A stretch of DNA of 39,779 nt from Achromobacter sp. Bel. Its GTDB lineage: Bacteria; Pseudomonadota; Gammaproteobacteria; Burkholderiales; Burkholderiaceae_B. The notes below the pieces were generated by a model. That model did no database searches, was not told the origin of the DNA, and was given only the letters and a program-made list of their open reading frames with translations. The stretch is taken from the NCBI RefSeq assembly GCF_012928505.1, contig NZ_JABBJN010000054.1, positions 1 to 39,779 on the forward strand, read 5' to 3'. Positions 16,004 to 25,191 of this stretch are shown here, one piece after another. A program made the position numbers and the translations under genes. The number at the start of each line of letters is the position of its first letter. Within the stretch, counting starts at the first letter, position 1.

Positions 16004-17485
16004 ATGCCCCTCGCCACGCCGGCCGCCCCCGCCAGCCTGAACCCTATCGTCGCCATGCCGGCGCATGCCCTGTCGGATGCGATCCGGCGGCGCGAACTGT
16101 CCTGCGTCGAGGTCATGCGCAGCTATCTGGCGCACATCGACCGCGTCAATCCCAAGATCAATGCCATCGTTGCCCGCCGCGATGCCGACGCATTGCTGCG
16201 CGAGGCCGCTGAACGCGACGCGCAACTGGATGCCGGCCAATGGCTGGGCTGGATGCACGGCATGCCGCAGGCCCCCAAAGACCTGACGGCCGTCCGTGGC
16301 ATGGTCACCTCCATGGGGTCGCTGGTCTACAAGGATCTGGTCACGCCGCACGACTCCATCATGGTCGAGCGGATGCGGGCATCCGGCGCCATCTTCATCG
16401 GCCGCAGCAACGTGCCGGAGTTCGGCCTGGGTTCGCATACTTACAACAAGGTCTACGGCGCCACCGGCAATCCGTACGATCCCTCGAAGACGGCCGGTGG
16501 CAGCAGCGGCGGCGCCGCAGCCGCCTTGGCGGCCCGCATGCTGCCGGTCGCCGACGGCAGCGACTTCGGCGGTTCGCTGCGCAACCCCGCGGCCTTCTGC
16601 AACGTCTACGGCATGCGCCCGTCGGCGGGGCGCGTGCCGTTTGGCCCGTCGCCCGAAGTGTTCTTGAAGCAGCTGTCCTTTGAGGGGCCGATGGGCAGGA
16701 CGCCGCGCGACGTGGCGCTGCTGCTGTCCGTGATGGCGGGGCACGACAAGCGTTCGCCGCTGTCGCTGCGCGACGATCCGGCCCAGTTCGCCGCGCCGTT
16801 GGAGGCCGACATGCGCGGCAAGCGCATCGGCTGGCTGGGCGACTGGAACGGCTATCTGGCGATGGAGCCAGGCATCCTGGAACTGTGCGGCCAGGGGCTG
16901 GCCACGCTGGGTTCCGCGGGTTGCGACGTCGTCGACTACCAGGTGCCTTTCGCGGGCGACCGGTTGTGGCGCATCTGGCTGGCGCACCGCCACCTGATGG
17001 TGGGCGGCCAGTTCCATGCGCTGGTCGAGAACCCCGAGACCCGCAAGCTGGTCAAGCCGGCGCTGATCTGGGAAGTGGAGGGGCTGGAAGGCATGACGGC
17101 GCGGCAGGTCTACCAGGCCACGGAAGAGCGCAGCGCCTGGTATCAGACCGTGTTGCGCATGTTCGACGAAGTGGATTTCCTGGCCGTGCCGTCGGCGCAG
17201 GTCTTTCCGTTCGATGTGTCGCTGGACTGGCCCAAGCAGATCGCGGGGCGCACCATGGATACTTATCACCGCTGGATGGAGACGGTGACGCCGTGGACGC
17301 TGGCGGGCTGCCCGGTGATCAGCGTGCCGGTCGGGTTCAATGCGCAGGGCCTGCCGATGGGCATGCAGTTGGTGGGGCCGCCGCAGGCCGACCTCGATGT
17401 GCTGCGCCTGGCGCATGCCTATGAGCAGGCCAGCGATTGGGTGCGCGCGCGGCAGCCGGAAACCTTGTGGCGCGACGCTGCTTGA
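16004..17485 (+). CDS. amidase-signature family amidohydrolase
   Basis: 493 residues, normal for the family. AGGAG lies 8 bases before ATG 16004. The catalytic Ser-cisSer-Lys set is intact: K92 in MPQAPKDL, GGSSGG at 165-170 (S167/S168) and the nucleophile S191 in DFGGSLRNP. The family hydrolyses carboxamides to acid plus ammonia; it includes aryl-amidases, nylon-oligomer hydrolases and GatA. Because no GatB/GatC neighbours are present and the sequence lacks the GatA-specific context, a catabolic amidase is more likely. No signal peptide, so cytoplasmic. It stands alone between the thioesterase and the wsp operon. Substrate unknown. Confidence 0.9.
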   Translation: MPLATPAAPASLNPIVAMPAHALSDAIRRRELSCVEVMRSYLAHIDRVNPKINAIVARRDADALLREAAERDAQLDAGQWLGWMHGMPQAPKDLTAVRGMVTSMGSLVYKDLVTPHDSIMVERMRASGAIFIGRSNVPEFGLGSHTYNKVYGATGNPYDPSKTAGGSSGGAAAALAARMLPVADGSDFGGSLRNPAAFCNVYGMRPSAGRVPFGPSPEVFLKQLSFEGPMGRTPRDVALLLSVMAGHDKRSPLSLRDDPAQFAAPLEADMRGKRIGWLGDWNGYLAMEPGILELCGQGLATLGSAGCDVVDYQVPFAGDRLWRIWLAHRHLMVGGQFHALVENPETRKLVKPALIWEVEGLEGMTARQVYQATEERSAWYQTVLRMFDEVDFLAVPSAQVFPFDVSLDWPKQIAGRTMDTYHRWMETVTPWTLAGCPVISVPVGFNAQGLPMGMQLVGPPQADLDVLRLAHAYEQASDWVRARQPETLWRDAA

Positions 17486-17744
17486 AAAGCGCTTCCGGTA
17501 CGCACTGTCACCGTAAAATACAAGGCTTTGTAAGCAGGCTTTGCATTTTTCCGACGAACCGGCCTTTTCACTAGGGTTTCCCTTGCATTTTCGTGGCTGA
17601 CAGGCCAAGCCTTTGCAATAATTAGTGAAATTACCCACATCCCGTCATGGACGGGTGTGGCGCGCACCGCAGCGCATCCGATCGATCGTTCAGGGGCGTC
17701 CTTTGGGGCGTTGACGCGTTGAACCAGCACAAAGGGCTCCCGGC
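17486..17744 (+). promoter_or_regulatory. wsp operon upstream region with repeats and a hairpin
   Basis: 259 bases of lower GC content before wspA. Visible elements are a direct repeat AGGCTTTG (17523-17530 and 17536-17543), an 8-base inverted repeat TTTCACTA (17566-17573) with TAGTGAAA (17623-17630), and a hairpin with arms CACA-t-CCCGTC and GACGGG-TGTG (17636-17659, one bulged T). The wsp promoter must be here since the amidase gene ends at 17485; I could not place -35/-10 boxes with confidence. The ribosome site before ATG 17745 is weak (AAAGGG). Confidence 0.5.
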
Positions 17745-19364
17745 ATGAAGAATCTGACACTCCGCCAGCGCATCCTGGCCAGTTTCCTGGTCATCCTGGC
17801 CATCATGGCGTTGATGGTGGTGGTGGATTACCGGCGCTTGCTGCATATCGAGGAGGAAGTCGCCACGATCAATACCGACGCGGTGCCGGGTATCTACTAC
17901 AGCACCTCGATCCGGTCTTCGTGGTTCGCGGGGTTCGTGGTGGTGCAGGACGCCTATAACTCGGATACCGATCAAGAGCGCCGCGCCGCGCTGGAAGCGC
18001 TGCCCAACAACGATCAGCAGCTGGATGAGAACATCGCGTTGTACCGCCGCACGATATCGCGCGGCGACGACCGCAAGATGTTCGACGAATTCGAAAAGGA
18101 ACTGCAGGAATATAAGCGGGTCCGCGCCGACATCCTGTCGGTGGCCACGGCAGGCGATGTGGCCCAGGCGCAGGCGCGCATCAAGGCGGAGCTGCGGCCG
18201 GCTTTCTACAAAGGCCGCGACATCTTGGCCAAGATGGTGGCTGAAAACAAGAAGCAGGCGGACGATTCCGCAGTCAGCATCCAGAAGTCCGTGGACACGG
18301 CCGAGGGCGGGATGCTGGTTTCGTTGGCGCTGGCGATCGCCGCTGCCGTCGTGTGCGGCTTTCTGCTGATGCGGGCTATCGCAAATCCGATGCGCGATAT
18401 CGTCAAGACGCTGGAGTCCACCGGGGGCGGCGACCTGACTCGCCGCCTGTCGCTGGCGCGCAAAGACGAATTCAACGCCATCGAAACGGGTTTCAACGGC
18501 ATGGTCGACGAGCTGACCGGCCTGGTGGGCAAGACGCAGCGATCGGCCGTGCAGGTCGCGACCTCGGTCACCGAGATCGCCGCAACGTCCAAGCAGCAAC
18601 AGGCGACGGCTTCCGAGGTGGCGGCCACCACGACCGAGATTGGCGCGACGTCGCGCGAGATCTCGGCGACCTCGCGCGAACTGGTGCGCACCATGACCGA
18701 AGTGTCCAGCGCCGCCGAGCAGACGGCATCCCTGGCGGGCAGCGGCCAGGTGGGCTTGGCGCGCATGGAAGACACCATGCGCAATGTGGTGGGCGCGGCC
18801 GGTTCGGTCAACGCCAAGCTGGCCATCCTGAACGAGAAGGCGGGCAATATCACGCAAGTGGTCACGACTATCACGAAAGTGGCGGACCAGACCAACCTGC
18901 TGTCGCTGAACGCGGCGATCGAAGCCGAGAAGGCGGGCGAGTACGGCCGCGGCTTTGTCGTGGTGGCGACCGAGATCCGCCGCCTGGCCGACCAGACCGC
19001 CGTCGCGACCTACGATATCGAGCAGATGGTGCGCGAGATCCAGTCGTCGGTGTCGGCGGGCGTGATGGGCATGGACAAGTTCTCTGAAGAAGTGCGCCGC
19101 GGCATGGCCGACATGCAGCAGGTGGGCGAGCAGTTGTCGCAGATCATCCAGCAGGTGCAGACGCTGGCGCCGCGCGTGCAGATGGTCAACGAAGGCATGC
19201 AGGCGCAGGCGACCGGCGCCGAACAGATCAACCAGGCTTTGCAGCAACTGAGCGATGCCGCTCAGCAGACGGTGGAATCGCTGCGCCAGTCCAGCCTGGC
19301 CATCGAAGAGCTGACGCTGGTTGCGAACGACCTGCGCAGCGGCGTGTCGCGCTTCAAGGTGTGA
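17745..19364 (+). CDS. wspA: WspA, membrane methyl-accepting chemoreceptor of the Wsp surface-sensing system
   Basis: 539 residues. TM1 (about 9-28) and TM2 (189-210) enclose a periplasmic helical domain of about 160 residues; HAMP follows (211-265), then a long coiled coil with Gln/Glu-rich methylation segments. The signalling tip [20 protein letters not shown] with [19 protein letters not shown] (about 380-425) has the WspA-type form. In Pseudomonas WspA clusters laterally and responds to surface contact or envelope stress, activating the WspE kinase through the CheW-like WspB and WspD. The gene heads the operon; its TGA overlaps the next start. Gene identity rests on family features plus the exact wspABCDEFR order. 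Confidence 0.93.
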   Translation: MKNLTLRQRILASFLVILAIMALMVVVDYRRLLHIEEEVATINTDAVPGIYYSTSIRSSWFAGFVVVQDAYNSDTDQERRAALEALPNNDQQLDENIALYRRTISRGDDRKMFDEFEKELQEYKRVRADILSVATAGDVAQAQARIKAELRPAFYKGRDILAKMVAENKKQADDSAVSIQKSVDTAEGGMLVSLALAIAAAVVCGFLLMRAIANPMRDIVKTLESTGGGDLTRRLSLARKDEFNAIETGFNGMVDELTGLVGKTQRSAVQVATSVTEIAATSKQQQATASEVAATTTEIGATSREISATSRELVRTMTEVSSAAEQTASLAGSGQVGLARMEDTMRNVVGAAGSVNAKLAILNEKAGNITQVVTTITKVADQTNLLSLNAAIEAEKAGEYGRGFVVVATEIRRLADQTAVATYDIEQMVREIQSSVSAGVMGMDKFSEEVRRGMADMQQVGEQLSQIIQQVQTLAPRVQMVNEGMQAQATGAEQINQALQQLSDAAQQTVESLRQSSLAIEELTLVANDLRSGVSRFKV

Positions 19365-19915
19365 GCCCCGCCATGGCAGCGCTGGCCCCTTCTTCGTCCG
19401 AGCCCGGCGCGGCGCTTGCCGCGGCGCGGCGGCTGTACCTGCTGTTTCGCATCGGCGAAGACCGCTATGCGCTGGACGCGGCGGATGTGGTCGAAGTGTT
19501 GGGCCTGCGCGCGCTAAAGCAGGTGCCCGGTACGCCGCCCTGGGTGGCCGGCCTGCTGGACCGCCGTGGCGTGCCTGTGCCGGTGATCGACATGAGCGCA
19601 CTGGCCGGCCGCGGTGCCGCGGTCATGGTGACCAGCACCCGGCTGGCGCTGGTGCGCTTTCGCCCGGATGCGGGCGGGGAAGGCCGTTTGCTGGGCCTGA
19701 TCCTGGAACAGGCGACCGAGACGGTGCACTACGACCCGGCGGTGTTCCGGCCATATGGCCTGGACAACGCCGACGCCCGGTATCTGGGGCCGGTGCTGAG
19801 CGACGCCCGTGGGATGGTGCAGGCCGTCAATGTGGGAGACCTCTTGCCGGCCCCGGTCCGGGCGTTGCTGTTCCCAGCCGCCGGCGGCAGCCATGACGGC
19901 GAGGTGTCGCCATGA
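19361..19915 (+). CDS. wspB: WspB, CheW-like coupling protein
   Basis: 184 residues from GTG 19361, which overlaps the wspA stop (GTGA) as at other junctions of this operon; ATG 19373 is an in-frame alternative giving 180 residues, and neither has a good ribosome site. Residues 25-165 form one CheW domain ([23 protein letters not shown]... [17 protein letters not shown]). It links receptor WspA to kinase WspE. In Pseudomonas WspB and WspD have different roles, with WspD linked to receptor placement. Overlaps wspC by ATGA. Confidence 0.9.
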   Translation: MSPAMAALAPSSSEPGAALAAARRLYLLFRIGEDRYALDAADVVEVLGLRALKQVPGTPPWVAGLLDRRGVPVPVIDMSALAGRGAAVMVTSTRLALVRFRPDAGGEGRLLGLILEQATETVHYDPAVFRPYGLDNADARYLGPVLSDARGMVQAVNVGDLLPAPVRALLFPAAGGSHDGEVSP

Positions 19916-21189
19916 CCCTGGTTGACGATTTCAGCGCCTTGCTCAAGCGCAAGATGGGGTTGGACAGCGGTTCGATCGGCAAAGCCGCGGTCGAACGCGC
20001 AGTGCGCCACCGCATGGGCGCGGTGAACGCGGCGGACGAAAGCGACTATCTGATGCGGGTGCAGGCATCGCCTGCCGAAATGCAGCAGTTGATCGAAGCC
20101 GTGATCGTGCCGGAAACCTGGTTTTTCCGCTATCCGGAATCGCAGGCCGCGATGGCCGCGCTGGCATGCGAACGTTTGTTTGCGGCGGGCGCGGCCGACG
20201 ACCGCGTGCTGCGGGTGCTGAGCGTGCCGTGTTCCAGCGGCGAAGAACCGCACTCCATCGCCATGGCCTTGCTGGACGCCGGCGTTCCCGCCACCCGCTT
20301 CCAGGTGGATGCCGTGGACATCAGCGAGCGCATGGTCGAATTCGCCCGACGCGGCGTGTACGGCCGCAATTCCTTCCGGGGCGACGATCTGGCCTATCGC
20401 GATCGCCACTTTACCGAGACGGCCGACGGGTATCAGTTGTCGACGATGGTCAGGGAACGGGTGCGCTTCCAGCAGGGCAATCTGTTCGACGCCAATCTGT
20501 TGCTGGGCGCCGCGCCCTACGATTTCGTTTTCTGCCGCAACTTGCTGATCTATTTCGACACGGCCACGCAAGAGCGCGCGGTGCAGGTGCTGCGGCGCTT
20601 CACGCGCGGCGACGGCGTGATCTTCGTGGGCCCCGCCGAGACCAGCCTGATGACGGGGCGCCGCCTGCCCGCTGTACCGATTGCGCGGTCTTTTGCCTTT
20701 TCGGCACAGGCCATGCCGCCACCCGTCGAGACGTACTCGCCGCCCAAGCCGATCGTGCACGCCTGGACGCCGCCGCGGCGGCCGGTCGCGCAACCGCCTG
20801 CGGCACGACTGCCTTTGCCGCATGCGGCGATCGCGCCGGCCGTGGCGGCACCCGAGCCTGCCGCAAGCGTCGGCAGCGCCGATGCGGCCTTGCGCAAGAT
20901 CGAGGCGATGGCGGACCAGGGGCGCGTGCAGGATGCCTTGGCCCAGTGCCGGGCCCATCTAGAGATCCATGGCGCCAGTGCCGACGGGCTGCATCTGCTG
21001 GGCCTGCTGCAGGACGCGGCGGGCGATGCGCGCGAGGCGCAGGCCGCCTATCGCAAGGCGCTGTACCTGGACCCGACCCACCGCGAAGCGCTACTGCATC
21101 TGGCCGCGCTGATCGCGTCGGCGGGCGATGTGGAAGGCGCCCGCCGCCTGCAAGCGCGCGCCGCGCGACAGGAGGCCCGACGTGAGTGA
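19912..21189 (+). CDS. wspC: WspC, CheR-type receptor methyltransferase with C-terminal TPR region
   Basis: 425 residues. The CheR N-terminal helical domain (about 1-70) is followed by the SAM-dependent methyltransferase domain: VPETWFFRYP near 63-72, SAM loop LSVPCSSGEEPHSIAM (about 103-118) and FCRNLLIYFD (about 205-214). After a Pro-rich linker (255-315) come two to three TPR units (about 325-415), as in Pseudomonas WspC. It methylates glutamates of WspA with S-adenosylmethionine, opposing WspF, and so raises WspE activity. Start ATG overlaps the wspB stop; its own last bases overlap the wspD GTG. Confidence 0.92.
   Translation: MTLVDDFSALLKRKMGLDSGSIGKAAVERAVRHRMGAVNAADESDYLMRVQASPAEMQQLIEAVIVPETWFFRYPESQAAMAALACERLFAAGAADDRVLRVLSVPCSSGEEPHSIAMALLDAGVPATRFQVDAVDISERMVEFARRGVYGRNSFRGDDLAYRDRHFTETADGYQLSTMVRERVRFQQGNLFDANLLLGAAPYDFVFCRNLLIYFDTATQERAVQVLRRFTRGDGVIFVGPAETSLMTGRRLPAVPIARSFAFSAQAMPPPVETYSPPKPIVHAWTPPRRPVAQPPAARLPLPHAAIAPAVAAPEPAASVGSADAALRKIEAMADQGRVQDALAQCRAHLEIHGASADGLHLLGLLQDAAGDAREAQAAYRKALYLDPTHREALLHLAALIASAGDVEGARRLQARAARQEARRE
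21170..21184 (+). promoter_or_regulatory. AGGAGG ribosome-binding site and GTG start of wspD
   Basis: The AGGAGG at 21170-21175 is close to a perfect anti-Shine-Dalgarno match and fixes GTG 21182 as the wspD start, although it lies within the wspC coding sequence. Confidence 0.8.
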
Positions 21190-21841
21190 ATCCACTGCGC
21201 TTCTGTCCGACGTCGACGATTGCTGGAATCGCATCGGCATCCGGGGCGACAAAAGCTGCGGGCAGTTGCCCGGGCATGTGCATTGCCGCAATTGTCCGGT
21301 CTACGCGCAGGCGGCCAAACGCATCCTGGACCGCCTTCCGCCGCAAACGGACGTGCAGGACCACGAACCGGAAGCGGTTCAAAGCACGAGACTGTCGCCG
21401 CTGCTCGTGTTCCGACTGGGTCGGGAATGGCTGGGCTTGCCGACGCGAGTGCTGGACGAGGTGGCCGGCACGCGTCCCGTCCTGACGTTGCCGCATCGCC
21501 GCGATCCGGCGGTGCTGGGGGTGACCAACATGCGCGGCACGCTGACCGTCTGTGTCTCGCTGGCGCGCCTGCTCAATCTGGATGCCGCGACGGCGGATGC
21601 GCGCGAGCGGGCCGCCGCCCGCATGCTGATATTCGGGGGCGCTGGCCGCGCGGTGGTGTTGCCCGTGGATGAAGTGGAAAGCATTCATGCCGTGGATCTG
21701 GAGGCGCTGGAGCCCTTGCCGGCGACCGTGGAGGGCGCAAGCCTGAAGTATTCGCGCGGCGTGGCGCGCTGTGGTGGGCGCAGCGTAGGCGTATTGGACG
21801 AGAATCTGCTGATGCAAGCTTTGGAACGGAGTCTGGCGTGA
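21182..21841 (+). CDS. wspD: WspD, CheW-like coupling protein with N-terminal Cys-rich region
   Basis: 219 residues from GTG 21182, which has a full Shine-Dalgarno AGGAGG at 21170-21175, 6 bases upstream, inside the end of wspC; the frame is open further up but without a start signal. Residues 1-60 carry DVDDCWNRIGIRGDKSC then CRNCPVYAQAAKRILD, a cysteine-bearing motif characteristic of WspD (C14, C26, C36, C39). Residues 75-215 form a CheW domain. It is the second scaffold connecting WspA and WspE. The operon's only strong internal ribosome site is here, which may set WspD level independently. Stop overlaps the wspE GTG. Confidence 0.92.
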   Translation: MSESTALLSDVDDCWNRIGIRGDKSCGQLPGHVHCRNCPVYAQAAKRILDRLPPQTDVQDHEPEAVQSTRLSPLLVFRLGREWLGLPTRVLDEVAGTRPVLTLPHRRDPAVLGVTNMRGTLTVCVSLARLLNLDAATADARERAAARMLIFGGAGRAVVLPVDEVESIHAVDLEALEPLPATVEGASLKYSRGVARCGGRSVGVLDENLLMQALERSLA

Positions 21842-24150
21842 ATCCGGACGAGATGCGCGACGCGTCGCTGCTAGAGCTGTTCCAACTCGAGACCCGCACC
21901 CAGGTGCAGGTGTTGAATAACGGCCTGCTGGCGCTGGAGCACGACCCGACTTCGGCTGCTCAGCTGGAAGCCTGCATGCGGGCGGCGCATTCGCTGAAAG
22001 GGGCGGCCCGCATTGTGGACCTGCACCCGGCGGTGCGCATCGCGCACGCCATGGAAGACTGTCTGGTGGCGGCGCAGGAAGGGCGTTTGCGCTTGCAGGC
22101 GACCGATATCGACGCCTTGCTGATGGGCACGGACCTGCTGCAGCGCGTGGCCACGCCGGGCGTCGAGCTGGGCGGCGAGATCGACGAGCTGGTCGTCCGG
22201 TTGAGCAATGCGCCCAACGCACTGCCCGTAGCGCCTGCCGCGCCGCCGCGTCCGCCCCGGCCGTCGGACTTCCTGCCCCCGATCCATCGGCCCGATGATG
22301 ACCCGGCGGATCCGCCGCCTGCGCTGCCCACCTCTGCGGCCATGCCCGCCACGCCGCCGCAAGCGATGGTGCGCCGGAGTTCGGATCAAGGCATATCCGA
22401 AAGCGAGCGCGTGCTGCGCGTGACGGCGGATACGCTGAACAAACTGCTGGGACTGTCCAGTGAAACGCTGGTGGAATCCCACTGGATCGGGCCGTTCGGC
22501 GCGTCGATGCTGCGCCTGCGGCGCTTGCAGTCCGGTGCGGTGCAGGCGTTGGACGGCGTGCGTGCCGCGTTGGGCGGCCAGCAGGTGGATGCGCGCGTCC
22601 AGGCCGCGCTGGACGACGCCCAGCGCATCGTCGGGCAGTGCCAGCACGAACTCGTGCAACGCACCAGCGAGGTCGATGAGTTCGGCTGGCGCATGAGCCA
22701 CCTGGCGCAACGCCTGTACGACACGGCGCTGGCCTGCCGGATGCGGCCTTTCGGCGACGGGCTGGCCGGCATGGCCCGCATGGTGCGGGACCTTGGCCGT
22801 TCGCTGGGCAAGCAGGTGCGGCTGGAGATCGAGGGCGATGCGACGCAGGTGGACCGCGACATCCTGGAAAAACTGGACGCGCCCCTGATGCATCTGCTGC
22901 GCAACGCGGTGGACCATGGCATCGAAATGCCGATGGATCGCATGGACGCCGGCAAATCGCCGGAAGGCTTGATCAGGCTGGCGGCACGCCACGCGGCCGG
23001 CATGCTGCTGATCGAACTGAGCGACGACGGGGCGGGCATTTCGCTGGATCGCCTGCGTGTCGAAGTCGTGCAGCGCAAGCTGACGAATGCGGAGACGGCG
23101 GCCCGGCTGAGCGAGGCCGAGCTGCTGGAGTTCCTATTCCTGTCGGGGTTCAGTACGCGCGGTGAAGTCACCGAGATCTCGGGCCGCGGCGTGGGCCTGG
23201 ACGTGGTGCAGACCATGGTCAGACAGTTGCGCGGCGCCGTGCGCATCCACCAGACAACGGGGCAGGGCACGCGCTTCGTGCTGGAAATGCCGTTGTCGCT
23301 GTCGGTGGTGCGCAGCCTGCTGGTGGAAGTGCAGGGCGAGATCTACGCATTTCCGCTGGCCTATGTCAGCCATGCCCTGCAGGTACGCTCGGAAGACATC
23401 GAGCAACTGGAAGGGCATCAACATTTCCGTTTCATGGACAAGCAGATCGGCCTCGTGTCGGCGCGCCAGATCCTGCGCGCGGGCGAACCGGCGCCGGCGG
23501 CGGAATCGATGGCCGTCGTGGTCGTGGGCGATCACGACAAGCTCTACGGCATCGCCGTGGACCGCTACGTGGGCGAGCGCACGCTGGTGGTGCAGCCGCT
23601 GGATCCGCGCCTGGGCAAGGTGCAGGATGTGATGGCGGGCGCCCTGATGGACGATGGTACGCCGCTATTGATCCTGGATGTCGAAGACATGCTGCTTTCG
23701 GTCCAGAAGCTGATCGAAGGGGGACGCCTGACGCGCGTGGACGGCGGGGGGCCTGTCGTGCAGCCGCGCCGCCGCAAGCGCGTGCTGGTGGTGGACGATT
23801 CCCTGACGGTGCGCGAGCTGGAACGCAAGTTGCTGCTGAACCGGGGGTTCGAAGTCGCGGTCGCGGTGGACGGCATGGATGGCTGGAACATGCTGCGCGG
23901 CGAAGACTTCGACCTGGTCGTGACCGACGTCGACATGCCCCGCATGGACGGCATCGAGCTCGTGACCCGCATCAAGGCCGACGCCAGGTTGCAAAGCCTG
24001 CCGGTGATGGTGGTGTCATACAAGGACCGTGAAGAGGACCGGCGGCGCGGGCTGGATGCTGGCGCCGACTATTATCTGGCCAAGGGCAGCTTCCACGACG
24101 ATGCGCTGCTGGAAGCCGTCGAAGACCTGATCGGAAAGGCACTCACGTGA
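21838..24150 (+). CDS. wspE: WspE, hybrid CheA-type histidine kinase with receiver domain
   Basis: 770 residues, GTG start overlapping wspD stop. An HPt domain holds the phosphorylatable H51 (RAAHSLKGAAR). A Pro-rich linker (about 125-180) replaces the usual P2 domain. The dimerisation region and HATPase_c follow (N-box LMHLLRNAVDHGIE at about 344-357, G1 SDDGAGI near 397, G2 GRGVGLDVV near 451), then a CheW-like P5 (about 505-640) and a C-terminal receiver with acid pocket DD near 653 and phosphoacceptor D697 (VVTDVDMP). WspE autophosphorylates and passes phosphate to WspR (activation) and WspF (feedback). All catalytic residues are visible. Confidence 0.94.
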   Translation: MNPDEMRDASLLELFQLETRTQVQVLNNGLLALEHDPTSAAQLEACMRAAHSLKGAARIVDLHPAVRIAHAMEDCLVAAQEGRLRLQATDIDALLMGTDLLQRVATPGVELGGEIDELVVRLSNAPNALPVAPAAPPRPPRPSDFLPPIHRPDDDPADPPPALPTSAAMPATPPQAMVRRSSDQGISESERVLRVTADTLNKLLGLSSETLVESHWIGPFGASMLRLRRLQSGAVQALDGVRAALGGQQVDARVQAALDDAQRIVGQCQHELVQRTSEVDEFGWRMSHLAQRLYDTALACRMRPFGDGLAGMARMVRDLGRSLGKQVRLEIEGDATQVDRDILEKLDAPLMHLLRNAVDHGIEMPMDRMDAGKSPEGLIRLAARHAAGMLLIELSDDGAGISLDRLRVEVVQRKLTNAETAARLSEAELLEFLFLSGFSTRGEVTEISGRGVGLDVVQTMVRQLRGAVRIHQTTGQGTRFVLEMPLSLSVVRSLLVEVQGEIYAFPLAYVSHALQVRSEDIEQLEGHQHFRFMDKQIGLVSARQILRAGEPAPAAESMAVVVVGDHDKLYGIAVDRYVGERTLVVQPLDPRLGKVQDVMAGALMDDGTPLLILDVEDMLLSVQKLIEGGRLTRVDGGGPVVQPRRRKRVLVVDDSLTVRELERKLLLNRGFEVAVAVDGMDGWNMLRGEDFDLVVTDVDMPRMDGIELVTRIKADARLQSLPVMVVSYKDREEDRRRGLDAGADYYLAKGSFHDDALLEAVEDLIGKALT

Positions 24151-25157
24151 GAATCGGGATCGTCAACGATCTGCAAATGGCGGTCGAGACCATGCGGCGC
24201 GCGATTGCGCTGGAGCCGGGGCTGGAAGTCGCCTGGGTGGCGTCGGACGGCGAACAGGCCGTGGCGCAGTGCGCCCGCGACCGGCCCGACGTGGTGCTGA
24301 TGGACTTGATCATGCCTGTGATGGACGGGGTCGAGGCCACGCGCCGCATCATGGCCGAGTCGCCGTGCGCCATCGTCGTGGTGACGGCCGATGTGGCCCG
24401 CCATACCGCGCGCGTATTCGACGCGATGGGCTACGGCGCGCTGGACGCGGTGGATACGCCGGTGGTGGGCGACGCCGATATGCGCACGGCCGCCGCGCCG
24501 CTGCTGCGCAAGATCCGCAATATCGGCTGGTTGATCGGCCGCTACGGCAATCGTCCGGCACTGACCCCCGTGGACAAGCCCGCGCCCAGGCCGACTTCGC
24601 AGCGCTTGCTGGTGATTGGCGCCTCTGCGGGCGGCCCCGCGACCCTGGCGCAATTGCTGCACGACGTACCGCTGGATTTCCCTGCCGGGATCGTGCTGGT
24701 CCAGCATGTGGACGCGTCGTTCGCGGCGGGAATGGCGGATTGGCTGAACGATCAGGTACCGTTGCCGGTGCGGCTGGTGCGCGAAGGCGAACGGCCGCTG
24801 CCCGGACAGATCCTGTTGGCAGGCACCGACGACCATCTGCATTTGCTGGCCGACGGCACGCTACGGTACACCGAAGACCCGAAGGAAAGCCTGTACCGGC
24901 CTTCCATCGACGTGTTCTTCCACAGCGTGGCCCAACATTGGCGCGGTACCGCGGTGGGGGTGTTGCTGACCGGCATGGGGCAGGACGGCGCGCGGGGGCT
25001 GAAGGCCATGCGCGAACGCGGATGCCTCACTATCGCGCAGGACCAGGCCACGAGCGCCGTGTATGGCATGCCGAAGGCGGCCGCCGCCATGCAGGCGGCC
25101 ATGGAAATCAGGCCATTGAACCAGATCGCAACCCGCTTGATCCAGGCGTTTGCCTGA
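24147..25157 (+). CDS. wspF: WspF, CheB-type receptor methylesterase
   Basis: 336 residues; GTG 24147 overlaps the wspE stop. The N-terminal receiver has phosphoacceptor D53 ([11 protein letters not shown]). The C-terminal CheB esterase has the catalytic triad S160 (GASAGGP), H187 (VQHVD) and D280 (GMGQDGARG). It removes methyl groups from WspA and is the brake of the system; loss of WspF in Pseudomonas gives constantly high c-di-GMP and wrinkly colonies. The frame is intact here, so the pathway should be regulated rather than locked on. Confidence 0.94.
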   Translation: MRIGIVNDLQMAVETMRRAIALEPGLEVAWVASDGEQAVAQCARDRPDVVLMDLIMPVMDGVEATRRIMAESPCAIVVVTADVARHTARVFDAMGYGALDAVDTPVVGDADMRTAAAPLLRKIRNIGWLIGRYGNRPALTPVDKPAPRPTSQRLLVIGASAGGPATLAQLLHDVPLDFPAGIVLVQHVDASFAAGMADWLNDQVPLPVRLVREGERPLPGQILLAGTDDHLHLLADGTLRYTEDPKESLYRPSIDVFFHSVAQHWRGTAVGVLLTGMGQDGARGLKAMRERGCLTIAQDQATSAVYGMPKAAAAMQAAMEIRPLNQIATRLIQAFA

Positions 25158-25191
25158 GCGGCCCGATATCGCAAGACATCAAGGACTCACT

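Noticed and set aside
16004..17485. Amidase as GatA of glutamyl-tRNA amidotransferase
   Set aside because: No gatB or gatC nearby, and the sequence context is that of a stand-alone hydrolase.
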